Below are positions 25,173 to 33,668 of a stretch of DNA of 64,000 nucleotides, in pieces. Under the pieces are notes generated by a model that worked only from the letters and a program-made list of their open reading frames with translations, made no database searches and was not told the DNA's origin. The translations under genes were made by a program, and so were the position numbers. The stretch covers positions 62,001 to 126,000 of the forward strand of contig DASTBU010000059.1 in the NCBI GenBank assembly GCA_035711845.1. Direction: 5' to 3'. This stretch comes from DASTBU01 sp035711845. Its GTDB lineage: Bacteria; Acidobacteriota; Vicinamibacteria; Vicinamibacterales; 2-12-FULL-66-21. Position 1 is the stretch's first letter, and each line of letters begins with the position of its first letter.

Positions 25173-27821
25173 CTACTCGTCCCTCAGCAGGCTCGCAGGG
25201 TCGACTAGCGCGGCCCGACGAGCCGGCCACCAGAGTGCAACCCAGCTGCAGATCGCAAACAGGGTTGTCGTCGCGGCCAGAACGCTCGGCTCCATCGGCT
25301 CGACGCCGAACAACTGACTCCGGAGCGCCTGTCCCAGCGCTGCCGCCCCGATAATGCCCACGGCCAGCCCGCAGGCGACGAGCGGGCTGCCCTCTTTCAC
25401 GAAGAGCCTCGTTACCGCGCGCGAATCGGCGCCGACCATCAGCCGGACGCCGATCTCGCGCTCGCGTTGGCGCACGCCGTACGCAATCACGCTGTAGACG
25501 CCCAGCAGCGCGAGCAAAGCTGCGAAACCGGCGAACACCGAGAGTACCCATGCCACCTGGCGCGGCCCGTTCCGGGCTTCGACGAGCGCCGACGCCAGGC
25601 TTTCCGGCGGTCCGACCGACGCTTCGCGATCCAGGTTGCTGACAGTCGAGCGGAGGACAGCAGGAGCGTCTGAAAAATCCCGTGTGTAAACGAACGCGAA
25701 CCGCCCGGCATCCTGAAGCAGCGGCAGGTACACATCGAGCTGATGTGCATCTGCTTGCACCTGCCCGTCGTCGTAGTCAACCTGCCTCACGTCCCCAACG
25801 ACGCCGACGACGAGGTGAAGCGGGCCGGCCGCGTTCGACTCGCGACCCCCGGAGTTGGAGATTCGCAGGCGTTGACCCACGGCGCGAGTGACGGGCCAGA
25901 GCCGGTGCGCCAGGCTCTCGCTGACCACCGCCACGGGTTCACCGCCGGCGCGATCCTGTTCGGCGAACGATGCGCCGTCGCGCAACGGGATGCCGAGTGT
26001 CGCAAAATAGCCGGCGCTGACGCGGACGACTCCGGCCTCCGTAACCGTAGCGTATTCGTCTGTGCTCTCGACGCGAGCGGATCGGGACTGCTGCAGCGGC
26101 CATGCGTCGCTGAGTGCCACCAAGCCTCCGCGCGTGCGCTCGTCGAGCCGTCGAAGAAGATGCGTGTAGAAGTCCGCCCGGTTGACCGCATCCGGGTAGG
26201 AGCGCGCGCGCAAGCCCACGCTTGTTGTCAGTACGCCGCTTGCACGGAACCCTGGGTCTGTGCCCAGCAACTGCAGCGAGCTCTGGATCATCAATGCCGA
26301 ACCGACGAGCAGCGCAAGAGCCGCCGCAATCTCGCACGCGATGAGCGCCGAGCGCAGGCGGCGTGTTCCGCGGCCTTCCGTAATGCCGCGCCCGCCGCTC
26401 TTGAGCGCGGGGGTGACCGTGGTGGACCACAACGTGAGGAGCGGCGCAAGCGTCAACACGAGCGTGACCAGAACGCCGCCTGCGAGCGCCACGAGGAGCA
26501 GCGTGCCGTCCAGCGCCAGCGCCGATTCGCCGCCAGGCAAGCGCCGGCCCAGGCGTTGCTCGACGAGAGGCGCCAGGCCTCGCGTGAGGACCGCGCTCGC
26601 TCCCAGGCCGAGCGCAGTCGCGATGCCGCCGAGCAGAAGCGCCTCGAACGCCAGGAGTCGGGCGAGCCTGCCGCGGCTCGCGCCGAGCGCGAGGCGGATC
26701 GCGATCTCATGGCGGCGCCGCGCGGATCGCGCGAGCAGCAGCACGGCCACGTTCGCGCAGGCGATGAGAAGCACCAGGGCGGCGGACATCGCCACTGCCT
26801 TCAACAGCGGGCGCATCTCCTCCACGTAGCGCACCTGGAGTGGCACCAGCGTGGCACGCCAACCTTCCGGCAGACCCTTCCGGGAGTTTCGCACCAGCGC
26901 GGTGACGCGATCGGCTGCAGATCCTGGATCCACGCCGTCGCGGAGCGTGACGAGATACGGGTACGACGGCGCGCGAAGCGGCCCCAGAATGTCGGTGTAG
27001 ATATTGAGGTGCCAGAAATCGGCGAGCACACCAACGACAGTAAGCGTTTCAGGCTCGTCAGGCCGGTCGCTCACGTAAGCCTTGAGTGTCCGCCCCACGA
27101 TGTCGGGGTCGCTGCCGAAGCGGCCGACCCACAGGCGATGGCTGATCATCACCGCCGTTGAACCCTCCGGCCTGAAGTCCGCTGCCTCGAGCGCGCGTCC
27201 CCGCTCCGCTCGGAGACCCAGCGCCTGAAGAAAGCCGGGAGTTACCCACGCGCCGGGGGCGCTCTCGGGATACGAGCCGCCCAACAGGTAGTACATGTCG
27301 AGGTCCCACGCGATGCGGTGCTCGACGACGCCATCCAGGGCCGTCCAGTCGATGTCGGCGAGACCGCGAGGTTGACCTGGGCCACCGGTTGCAAGGCCGA
27401 CCGAGTAGAGGCGGTCGGCGGCGGGGTATGGAAGTGGTCGAATCAGGTACGCGTTGACCACGGTGACGACCGTGAGGCTCAGGGTGAGCCCGGCGCCCAG
27501 CGTGGCCGTCGCGACCAGAGTGAAGCCGGGGTTCCGGGCGATTGCGCCCCACGCGTAGCAGAGGTCGCGGCGCACGCTGTCGAGCCAGGGGAGCCCGCGC
27601 TGGTCGCGAAGGGCGTCTATGGTCTGCGCCATGCCCCCGGAGCGGATCGCAGCCGCTCGTCGGGCATCCTCTGTCGAATCGGTTGTCGAATCGGCGCGCC
27701 GGCGTGCGTGCTCAACGGCCATCTCGAGGTGCCCGCGCAATTCCTCTTCGAGCTCGGCGTCGCGCCGGCTCGGCCGCAGCGTTCCCCAGAGGCGGATGAC
27801 CCACTCGCGAAGCGTGGTCAT
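25173..27821 (-). CDS. ADOP-type orphan ABC permease with N-terminal prefix domain
   Basis: Predicted 882-residue inner-membrane protein. Residues 1-80 (LREWVIRLWGTLRPSRRD, ELEEELRGHLEMAVEHAR) form the permease prefix domain found in part of the ADOP group; the duplicated MacB/FtsX permease follows. The first helix is atypical (LVATATLGAGLTLSLTVVTVV in place of ALGIGANTAIF), so the first half has diverged. FtsX blocks: LLARSARRRHEIAIRLALGASRGRL and REREIGVRLMVGADSRAV. A promoter with a perfect palindrome lies upstream. It converges on the DUF4287-like gene with 30 bp between stops. Confidence 0.88.
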   Translation of the reverse strand: MTTLREWVIRLWGTLRPSRRDAELEEELRGHLEMAVEHARRRADSTTDSTEDARRAAAIRSGGMAQTIDALRDQRGLPWLDSVRRDLCYAWGAIARNPGFTLVATATLGAGLTLSLTVVTVVNAYLIRPLPYPAADRLYSVGLATGGPGQPRGLADIDWTALDGVVEHRIAWDLDMYYLLGGSYPESAPGAWVTPGFLQALGLRAERGRALEAADFRPEGSTAVMISHRLWVGRFGSDPDIVGRTLKAYVSDRPDEPETLTVVGVLADFWHLNIYTDILGPLRAPSYPYLVTLRDGVDPGSAADRVTALVRNSRKGLPEGWRATLVPLQVRYVEEMRPLLKAVAMSAALVLLIACANVAVLLLARSARRRHEIAIRLALGASRGRLARLLAFEALLLGGIATALGLGASAVLTRGLAPLVEQRLGRRLPGGESALALDGTLLLVALAGGVLVTLVLTLAPLLTLWSTTVTPALKSGGRGITEGRGTRRLRSALIACEIAAALALLVGSALMIQSSLQLLGTDPGFRASGVLTTSVGLRARSYPDAVNRADFYTHLLRRLDERTRGGLVALSDAWPLQQSRSARVESTDEYATVTEAGVVRVSAGYFATLGIPLRDGASFAEQDRAGGEPVAVVSESLAHRLWPVTRAVGQRLRISNSGGRESNAAGPLHLVVGVVGDVRQVDYDDGQVQADAHQLDVYLPLLQDAGRFAFVYTRDFSDAPAVLRSTVSNLDREASVGPPESLASALVEARNGPRQVAWVLSVFAGFAALLALLGVYSVIAYGVRQREREIGVRLMVGADSRAVTRLFVKEGSPLVACGLAVGIIGAAALGQALRSQLFGVEPMEPSVLAATTTLFAICSWVALWWPARRAALVDPASLLRDE

Positions 27822-27849
27822 GGAGCCTCGGGACGGGAGTCTCTATTGG

Positions 27850-27889
27850 GCATTCGAATGCAGTATCACTTGTTTTATTAGCTTGTCAA
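27850..27889 (-). promoter_or_regulatory. Promoter and 12-bp palindromic operator candidate of the ADOP gene
   Basis: On the minus strand, TTGACA (27889-27884), a 16-bp spacer and GATACT (27867-27862) form a promoter. GCATTCGAATGC (27850-27861), a perfect 12-bp palindrome, starts just downstream of the -10, a repressor-site position. The cognate regulator is not next to the gene. Confidence 0.6.
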
Positions 27890-28035
27890 ACGAACTCCTC
27901 GCTGTGCAGGGAACGGCCGCGTCGGGATCACCGCGCCAAGGATGCAGGTGCTTCGCCAGATGGAGCGCGGCGAGGAAGTGTTTCGCTGAGTGCGACTGAC
28001 GACTGGTCCCGGCGACTGTCGTATCATCCCCGCAT

Positions 28036-29247
28036 ATGTCCATAGTCGTTCAGAAATACGGCGGGAGCAGCGTCGCAGACGTTCCCCGGATACGGAAAGT
28101 CGCCGAGCGGATCATGCAAACGAAGGCGGCTGGCTACGACGTCGCGGTCGTCGTCTCCGCCATGGGCGACACGACGGATGAACTCCTGGCGCTGGCCCGG
28201 ACGGTCTCCGCCAACCCTGACCGTCGCGAGCTGGACATGCTGCTCTCCGCCGGCGAGCGCATCTCGATGGCGCTGCTCTCCATGTCGATCCGCGAGCTCG
28301 GCGGCGACGCGATCAGTTTCACCGGCAGCCAGTCCGGCATCATCACGAACGACCGCCATGTGGACGCACGCATCGTGGAAGTGCGGCCGTTCCGGGTTCA
28401 GGACGAGCTCGCGCGCGGCAGGGTTGTGGTGATTGCCGGCTATCAGGGCGTGTCGTATCGGCGCGAGGTCACGACCCTCGGTCGGGGCGGAAGCGATACG
28501 ACGGCGGTGGCGATGGCCGCCGCGCTCGGCGCCGAGTGGTGCGAAATCTGCTCGGACGTCGACGGTGTTTACACGGCGGATCCCCGCGTGGTGCCGGCGG
28601 CCAGGAGAATTGGCGCTCTCACCTACGAGGAGACGCAGGAACTGGCCGAAGCCGGCGCCAAGGTGCTGAACGCGCAGGCCGTGGAGTTCGCCAAAGAGAG
28701 AGGGATCGCGATCTACGCACGCACCGCAAGCTCGGCCCTTCCCGGCGACGATCCCACGACCGATGGAACGGTCGTCCGGCGCTTCGCGCCACGCGTGCCC
28801 GGCACCGTGGCCGGTGTGGCGAGCGAGCGCGAGCTGCTGGTGCTCCAGGCGTCCGGCGACCCGGCTCGCCTCGTCACGATCCTCGACGAATGCGGTGTCA
28901 GCGGGAAACAGCTTCACGTCGCCGCATTCGGTGGGAGTGGGGATGGCACCACGCTCGTGGTCTCGCGCGAGAACCTGCACAACGAGGATCGCCTTCGACG
29001 CGCGCTCGCCGACGCATTCGGCAAGGACGTCCAGGTTATCGACGGGCTGGGCGCCGTGAGCGTTGTCGGTGCCGGCATCAATGCCAGCTACCAGAACGTG
29101 CGGCGAGGCACCACCTGCCTGCAGGACCACCGCATCGCGTCCTTCGGCCTGGCGACCTCCTCGTTCCGGGCCACGTGGCTCGTCCAGCGCGCCTGCCTGG
29201 ACGAGGCGGTCCGGGTGCTGCACACGACGTTCATCGATCGGCCCTGA
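28036..29247 (+). CDS. lysC: Aspartate kinase
   Basis: Predicted 403-residue cytoplasmic enzyme that phosphorylates aspartate, the first step to lysine, threonine and methionine. Kinase motifs: [10 protein letters not shown] at the start, [23 protein letters not shown] and [17 protein letters not shown]. The C-terminal third (about 265-400) holds two ACT domains for feedback control ([43 protein letters not shown]). The length is that of monofunctional class enzymes. It stands alone; no other lysine or threonine gene is near. The last 20 residues replace the usual NIxMISTSEI ending with [17 protein letters not shown]. Confidence 0.95.
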   Translation: MSIVVQKYGGSSVADVPRIRKVAERIMQTKAAGYDVAVVVSAMGDTTDELLALARTVSANPDRRELDMLLSAGERISMALLSMSIRELGGDAISFTGSQSGIITNDRHVDARIVEVRPFRVQDELARGRVVVIAGYQGVSYRREVTTLGRGGSDTTAVAMAAALGAEWCEICSDVDGVYTADPRVVPAARRIGALTYEETQELAEAGAKVLNAQAVEFAKERGIAIYARTASSALPGDDPTTDGTVVRRFAPRVPGTVAGVASERELLVLQASGDPARLVTILDECGVSGKQLHVAAFGGSGDGTTLVVSRENLHNEDRLRRALADAFGKDVQVIDGLGAVSVVGAGINASYQNVRRGTTCLQDHRIASFGLATSSFRATWLVQRACLDEAVRVLHTTFIDRP

Positions 29248-29270
29248 GGCCGAGACGACCAAAAGCCTTA

Positions 29271-29327
29271 TTGACATCACCCGCCGAAGGTGCTACAAAA
29301 CTCGCAGAGGTGTTATAAAAATCGCAT
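29271..29327 (+). promoter_or_regulatory. Promoter with tandem operator-like repeats before the second BlaI gene
   Basis: TTGACA (29271-29276), 17 bp and TACAAA (29294-29299) form a promoter. Two near-identical copies of an 18-bp sequence, starting GGTGCTACAAAACTCGCA at 29289 and GGTGTTATAAAAATCGCA at 29309, are spaced exactly 20 bp (two helix turns), and the first overlaps the -10. This fits cooperative repression by a BlaI dimer pair. Confidence 0.6.
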
Positions 29328-29745
29328 GTCCGCGAGACGCGTGCCGACGATGCTGACCAGGCGCGAGCGCCAGATTATGGACGAGTTGTACCGCCTCGGC
29401 CGGGCCACCGCGGCGGAGATCCTGAAGAGCCTCGACGGGGCGCCCACGTATTCGACCGTTCGCACCCAACTCCGGGTGCTCGAGCGCAAGGGGCACGTCA
29501 AGCACGAGGAAGAGGGGCTGCGCTACGTCTACATGCCGACGGTCCCGAGGCATTCCGCCCGTCGATCGGCCCTCAAGCACCTGGTGGACACGTTTTTCGA
29601 GGGCTCGACCGCGAAGGCTGTCGCGGCGCTGCTCGGCGGAGAGGCCTCCCGCGTCTCGGACGAGGAACTCGCGCGCATCGAGGACCTCGTGAAGAACGCG
29701 CGTATCGAGGAACTGGCGAGGACCGCCAGGAGCGAACGGCGGTGA
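29326..29745 (+). CDS. BlaI/MecI/CopY-family transcriptional repressor
   Basis: Predicted 139-residue winged-helix regulator: LTRRERQIMDELYRLGRATAAEILKSL, then the recognition segment PTYSTVRTQLRVLERKGHVKHE and the wing GLRYVYMPTV. A C-terminal dimerisation part follows (LKHLVDTFFEGSTAKAVAALLG). It overlaps the following M56 gene by 4 bases (GTGA), so the pair is translationally coupled. It differs clearly from the first BlaI in the window (8109-8483). ATG at 29326 is the first after the promoter. Confidence 0.9.
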   Translation: MSARRVPTMLTRRERQIMDELYRLGRATAAEILKSLDGAPTYSTVRTQLRVLERKGHVKHEEEGLRYVYMPTVPRHSARRSALKHLVDTFFEGSTAKAVAALLGGEASRVSDEELARIEDLVKNARIEELARTARSERR

Positions 29746-31382
29746 CGATGCTCGTCGGCCTGGCGATCCGATCCACCGCGATGCTGGCCGCCGGCCTGCT
29801 GCTCAGCGCGTGTCTTGCGAAACGCTCGGCCGCCCTGCGGCATCGGGTGCTCGCCTCGGCCCTGCTGGCTTCCGCCCTCGTCATGCCTGTCAGCCTCGTG
29901 CTGCCGGCGTGGAACGTCACGCTGCCCGCGCGCGTGACCGACGCGAGTCCCATCGTGATTTCTGTCCCGCCAGCGGAGGCGCCCACCTCGACACCCATGG
30001 ACGGACGGCCAGGACGAACCACGGACCACGGACCACGAACTACGGATCACGGACCACGGACCACGGACTTCGCGTCCGTCATAGTCTTCGCCTGGCTCGC
30101 CGGCGTTTTCGTCGTTGCCGGGACGCTGATCGCGGGGCTGCTCCGGATCAGGCGCGTTGCGGCCAGAGCCGCGCGCGTCGAGGACAGGCGATGGCTCCAG
30201 ATTCTCGACACCGTCGCCAGCCGCTACAGGCTCACGCGCGAAATCGTGATCTCTCGAACCGATTCGCCGAGCCTGCTCGCCACGTGGGGGATCGTGCGGC
30301 CGCACGTGCTCCTGCCACGGCACGCGCACGACTGGACGCTGGATCGCCTGCACGTCGTCCTCTGCCACGAGCTGGCGCACGTCCGTCGTCACGACTGGCT
30401 CGTGCAGATCGGCGCCGAAGCAGTACGCGCGATCCTCTGGTTCGATCCTCTCGCGTGGATGGCGTGCACGCGCCTTCGCCGCGAGAGCGAGCAGGCCTGC
30501 GACGACGAGGTACTCGGCATGGGCGTGGGCGGACGTGAGTATGCCGCCCACCTGCTCGACCTGGCCCGGCAGTGTCGCCGGCCGGGCTCCGCGTGGGCAT
30601 CGGCCATGCCGATGGCCCACCCGTCAACGCTGGAGAGGAGGATTGTCGCCATGTTGAACCCGCGACTCGACCGACGAATGCCATCACGGCGCGTCATGGG
30701 CGCGCTCGCCGTTCTGCTGCTGCTCGTCGCCCTGCCCGTCGCCGCCGTCCGCGCGCGCCAGGCCGGTCCGGCGCCGCTCACGGGAACGATCTACGATGTG
30801 ACCGGCGCCGTGCTGCCGGGCGTCGAGGTGACGCTCGTGGATGCGAACGAGATCACGCAGGTGGTGACCTCCAACGCCAGCGGCCGCTTCGAGTTCCCAC
30901 CTGTCGTGGCGGGGAAGTACACGTTGCACGTCGCGCTTCCCGGCTTCCGTACGCTTCGCCAGGTGCTCGAGCTGCGCGACGGGCACGACTGGGATCGCGT
31001 CGTCATGCTGCAGGTTGGCGAGGTGCAAGAGACAGTCACGGTTCGCGAGAGCCGCGTCGGCGCGCCGCAGGGGGCCGCCTCCCGGCAGCCGGTCCGCATC
31101 GGCGGCAACATCAAGCCGCCGCTCAAGGTCAAGGACGTACGGCCGACCTATCCGGCGTCGATGCGCGAAGCCGGCCTCACGGGGGTCGTGCCGATCGAGG
31201 CCATCATCGGAGTCGATGGCACCGTGTCGTCGGTGCGCGTGATCAGCGCGCAGGTGCACCCGGATTTCGCCATCGCGGCCATCGACGCCGTGCGTCAGTG
31301 GCGCTTCACGCCCACGCTCTTGAACGGCAGGCCCGTCGAAGTGGTGATGACCGTCAGCGTCCGGTTCGACCTCGAGGACTGA
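29742..31382 (+). CDS. M56 membrane protease fused to regulatory-like and TonB C-terminal domains
   Basis: Predicted 546-residue inner-membrane protein with three parts. Residues 1-320 are a BlaR1-like M56 protease: three N-terminal helices, HELAH (His209, Glu210, His213) and ESEQACDDE (248-256). After a fourth helix (about 320-338), residues 343-430 form a carboxypeptidase-regulatory-like beta sandwich (GTIYDVTGAVLPGVEVTLV, SGRFEFPPVVAGKYTLHV). Residues about 457-545 are a TonB C-terminal domain (VRPTYPASMREAGLTGVVPIEA, GTVSSVRV, AAIDAVRQWRFTP). The start is GTG 29742, overlapping blaI, with AGGAG nine bases before; ATG 29748 is the alternative. A short-unit DNA array encodes residues 91-110. 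Confidence 0.88.
   Translation: MTMLVGLAIRSTAMLAAGLLLSACLAKRSAALRHRVLASALLASALVMPVSLVLPAWNVTLPARVTDASPIVISVPPAEAPTSTPMDGRPGRTTDHGPRTTDHGPRTTDFASVIVFAWLAGVFVVAGTLIAGLLRIRRVAARAARVEDRRWLQILDTVASRYRLTREIVISRTDSPSLLATWGIVRPHVLLPRHAHDWTLDRLHVVLCHELAHVRRHDWLVQIGAEAVRAILWFDPLAWMACTRLRRESEQACDDEVLGMGVGGREYAAHLLDLARQCRRPGSAWASAMPMAHPSTLERRIVAMLNPRLDRRMPSRRVMGALAVLLLLVALPVAAVRARQAGPAPLTGTIYDVTGAVLPGVEVTLVDANEITQVVTSNASGRFEFPPVVAGKYTLHVALPGFRTLRQVLELRDGHDWDRVVMLQVGEVQETVTVRESRVGAPQGAASRQPVRIGGNIKPPLKVKDVRPTYPASMREAGLTGVVPIEAIIGVDGTVSSVRVISAQVHPDFAIAAIDAVRQWRFTPTLLNGRPVEVVMTVSVRFDLED
30014..30069. repeat. In-gene array of CCACGGA-type units
   Basis: CCACGGA recurs six times, with variants such as ACTACGGAT and ATCACGGAC between copies, over 56 bp inside the M56-TonB gene. 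It is translated as tandem RTTDHGP heptads in the linker between membrane helices. CCACGGACCACGG also occurs in the intergenic array near 43812. Confidence 0.75.
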
Positions 31383-31632
31383 CGAGGACCTGGCTCCGGT
31401 CGGCGGGTCTGTCGTGAATCGCCGCAGCAGTTGGCGGTCTGAGGTTGCGGGTTTCGTCAGAGTTCAGCCGCTCGGCAACGGCTTGGAAAGCTCCGACAGG
31501 GGTCTGGTCTCTGGGTAACCCCGGTTTTCGGTCGTGTCCGTGCTCGTGGACTCGCTCGATCCGGCAAAGGATCGCGGCTCCAACACCATGCAGATGAGCG
31601 TACGCGCCGTGCCGCGAAGTTGCAGGCCTGCC

Positions 31633-32322
31633 CTACTTCGCCTTCTTCGCTCGGCGCTCTACGGCTTTGAGGATGTACTCCGTAGCGTCCCGCGTCTTGC
31701 AGCCCGTCTCGCCGTGGTCGACGTCCACCTTCCCAATCCGCCCCGCCGCCGCGAGCGCCGCCTCGCGCAGTTGCGGTTTGTAGACGCCGAACGCGATCAG
31801 CGCGTAGTTCATGCCTTCGCGGGCGCGGTTGGGCGCCTTGTGGATGTGCCGCTCAATGTGGCCGAGCAGCTTCGCGCACTGCGCATCGCTCAGCCCGTCG
31901 GTGCCGTCCTTCATGGCCGCGCTGAGTGTATTCCAGCCGCAGCGCTGGACGAACTCGCGCTTGTCCTTGATCCACTCGAGCGCCTGCTTGACGCCGCCGG
32001 CCGTGCGCACTGCATAACCGCCGAACGCGTCAGCGAGCCCATAGTCCGCGACGTCCGCGGCCCAGCGGTCGAGCAGCGCCGCATCTCCCTGGGCCGGATC
32101 GGCGATGAAGAGCGCCATTATCCGCGCGTCGGCCTTACCCGTCGGCCAGAGCGCCAGGGCCAGCGCGTGGTCCGTCCTGATCCGCTTCTGCAGCGCGTAC
32201 AGGTTCGCGAAGCTTACGCCGTATGTGTCGTAGTTCGGGTCGGCGGCATGGCGGCGGTAGATCTTGCGGTTCTGTTCCGTGCCCAATGCTTCCAGCTCGG
32301 CCAGTAATTCCAGTGCGGTCAT
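31633..32322 (-). CDS. AlkD-like DNA alkylation repair protein
   Basis: Predicted 229-residue all-helical HEAT-like repeat protein of the DNA_alkylation (AlkD) family: NRKIYRRHAADPNYDTYGVSFANLYALQKRI, LALALWPTGKADARIMALFIADP, NTLSAAMKDG and REGMNYALIAFGVYKP. AlkD removes bulky or cationic alkylated bases. This resembles a group with partly changed active-site residues, so glycosylase activity is not assured. ATG at 32322 was preferred to TTG 32343; no strong ribosome site is seen for either. The 250-bp gap upstream of its stop (31383-31632) holds nothing recognised. Confidence 0.82.
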   Translation of the reverse strand: MTALELLAELEALGTEQNRKIYRRHAADPNYDTYGVSFANLYALQKRIRTDHALALALWPTGKADARIMALFIADPAQGDAALLDRWAADVADYGLADAFGGYAVRTAGGVKQALEWIKDKREFVQRCGWNTLSAAMKDGTDGLSDAQCAKLLGHIERHIHKAPNRAREGMNYALIAFGVYKPQLREAALAAAGRIGKVDVDHGETGCKTRDATEYILKAVERRAKKAK

Positions 32323-32519
32323 GGGGGAAATTGTACGCCGCAAGGCGCGTGACTGCCACGCATCGGAGACAATTCAGAACCGGGTGATCACCGGCATGCG
32401 GAACCGTCTCGTAGGAAGCCATCGATTCGATGACGCGGCTGGTGTCTCGCTCACGTATCCATCGACGCCCTGGGCAGTCGCGACACGACGCTGCCGGCTC
32501 TGATGTACCTGCGCACGCG

Positions 32520-32705
32520 CGGGCCGCCACCGGTCAACTCGACGAGTGCCGCGGCGGCGTCAGGCCCCGCCACCACGGTGTGTTCGGCGCCCAGGCGCCT
32601 GGCCAGATCCAGCTTCTCCTGGCTGCGGGACACGGCGATCACACGCGCGCCGGTCGCCGAGGCGATGTCGACCGCCGACAGTCCCACCCCCCGCACGCCA
32701 TATGA
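32520..32705 (-). pseudogene. Fragment of a zinc-type alcohol dehydrogenase (MDR family)
   Basis: About 60 residues match the NAD-binding Rossmann core of medium-chain dehydrogenases: YGVRGVGLSAVDIA (normally GxGGVG), then GARVIAVSRSQEKLDLARRLGAEHTVV and a short tail to LTGGGP. There is no catalytic domain before it and the reading becomes unrelated after, so it is a decayed remnant. The wider gap from 32323 to 33668 contains only remnants. Confidence 0.7.
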
Positions 32706-32975
32706 GGAATGCCGGCTCTCGAATAAGATGGCCCGCCTCAGACAGGCACCCGTTTTCGAGGGCGACCGCCTTTCGCCCCATTGACTCTTGCGGCGGCGGC
32801 CTTCGCTTTCGAGCGTCTGCGGCCACGGCGGCGGCCGCTGGACGCAGCGAACACGCGCGTCCCAAACGCGCGCTCGACCAGCCCGGGCACGTGAACAGAC
32901 GTGCGCGCAGATGAAAGCAGCCGCCACGCTTACGCAAGACGGCTGCTTTAACCTGCCACACCTAGCCTTGCCGAG

Positions 32976-33277
32976 TCACGTCACGCCATCGCTTGCCGTG
33001 CCGCGCTCCGGCCATGATACGAGCTCTACGCCGCCTTTTTTCTCGACCGCATCGAGCAGCGCAACGATCTCGACTACACGTGGTCAGCAATGCCGGCTTC
33101 CATCACTGGCGTTACGCGCAGCGTCTTGTGAATGCGGGCGAAGTTGTACCAGACGTAGCGCAGCGCGACTGCGGCCATGTGGTTCTCAACCTTCTTCGAG
33201 AACGCATTGGTGAGCCGCGTGAACCGGCGCTGCCGTCCGTCGCTGCGGATGATCAGGCGAGCGATCCGCTCGGGCAC
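32976..33277 (-). pseudogene. C-terminal remnant of an IS1-type DDE transposase
   Basis: Sixty-odd residues match the end of IS1-type transposases: [23 protein letters not shown], then [26 protein letters not shown] stop follows directly, and the expected tail continues in another frame (VEIVALLDAVEKKGG), so there is a frameshift or small deletion. The N-terminal two thirds and any terminal inverted repeats are missing. Confidence 0.8.
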
Positions 33278-33379
33278 AAGTTAGTACGTGTGGATGAACC
33301 AGCCGCAGTCACGGAGTTCCCAGAGCCGCAGGCCGTCGACGCGATACCGGCGAATAGGGGCAGCCGATCGGAAAGACTG

Positions 33380-33424
33380 CAAAAAAAGAGGCCTTCAACC
33401 GACCATGACGGTCAATCGAAGGCC
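33380..33424 (-). terminator. Intrinsic terminator after the broken tRNA-Pro copy
   Basis: On the minus strand GGCCTTC (33423-33417) pairs with GAAGGCC (33396-33390), with an inner GACCGTC/GACGGTC-like pairing, and is followed by TCTTTTTTT. It sits downstream of the tRNA-Pro remnant just as another terminator follows the intact tRNA-Pro. Confidence 0.75.
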
Positions 33425-33442
33425 AATTTGCTTGATCAATTC

Positions 33443-33521
33443 TGGTCGGGGCGAGTGGATTCGAATCCGCCTTCGCTAAGCTACGGCGGGACAAGCCAAC
33501 CGACCCCTCGGTCCCGAACCG
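33443..33521 (-). pseudogene. Broken, partial copy of tRNA-Pro(CGG)
   Basis: 33443-33465 is identical over 23 bp to the 3' end of the intact tRNA-Pro (36978-37000), including the CCA. 33499-33521 is identical over 23 bp to its anticodon-arm region (37003-37025). Between them, in place of 2 bp, are 33 bp containing the hairpin-forming CCGCC...GGCGG. The 5' half is not preserved, so no functional tRNA can form. Confidence 0.85.
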
Positions 33522-33615
33522 CTGCCGAGCATCGCTCTCTTCGAATCTCCTCAGTTCTTTTGCGCTCTCGTGCTTCGCCAGAACCCAGAAAATCACACAT
33601 TAATCCGGCAACTGA

Positions 33616-33636
33616 AACGCAAAGAAACGCAAACGG
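33616..33636 (+). repeat. Left copy of a 21-bp direct repeat
   Basis: AACGCAAAGAAACGCAAACG plus one further G recurs perfectly, in the same orientation, at 36869-36889. The two copies flank the ADOP-PadR pair and may be the ends of an inserted segment. Confidence 0.8.
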
Positions 33637-33668
33637 GCGGATGACCCTCGTCGGAAACAGGCCAGTTG

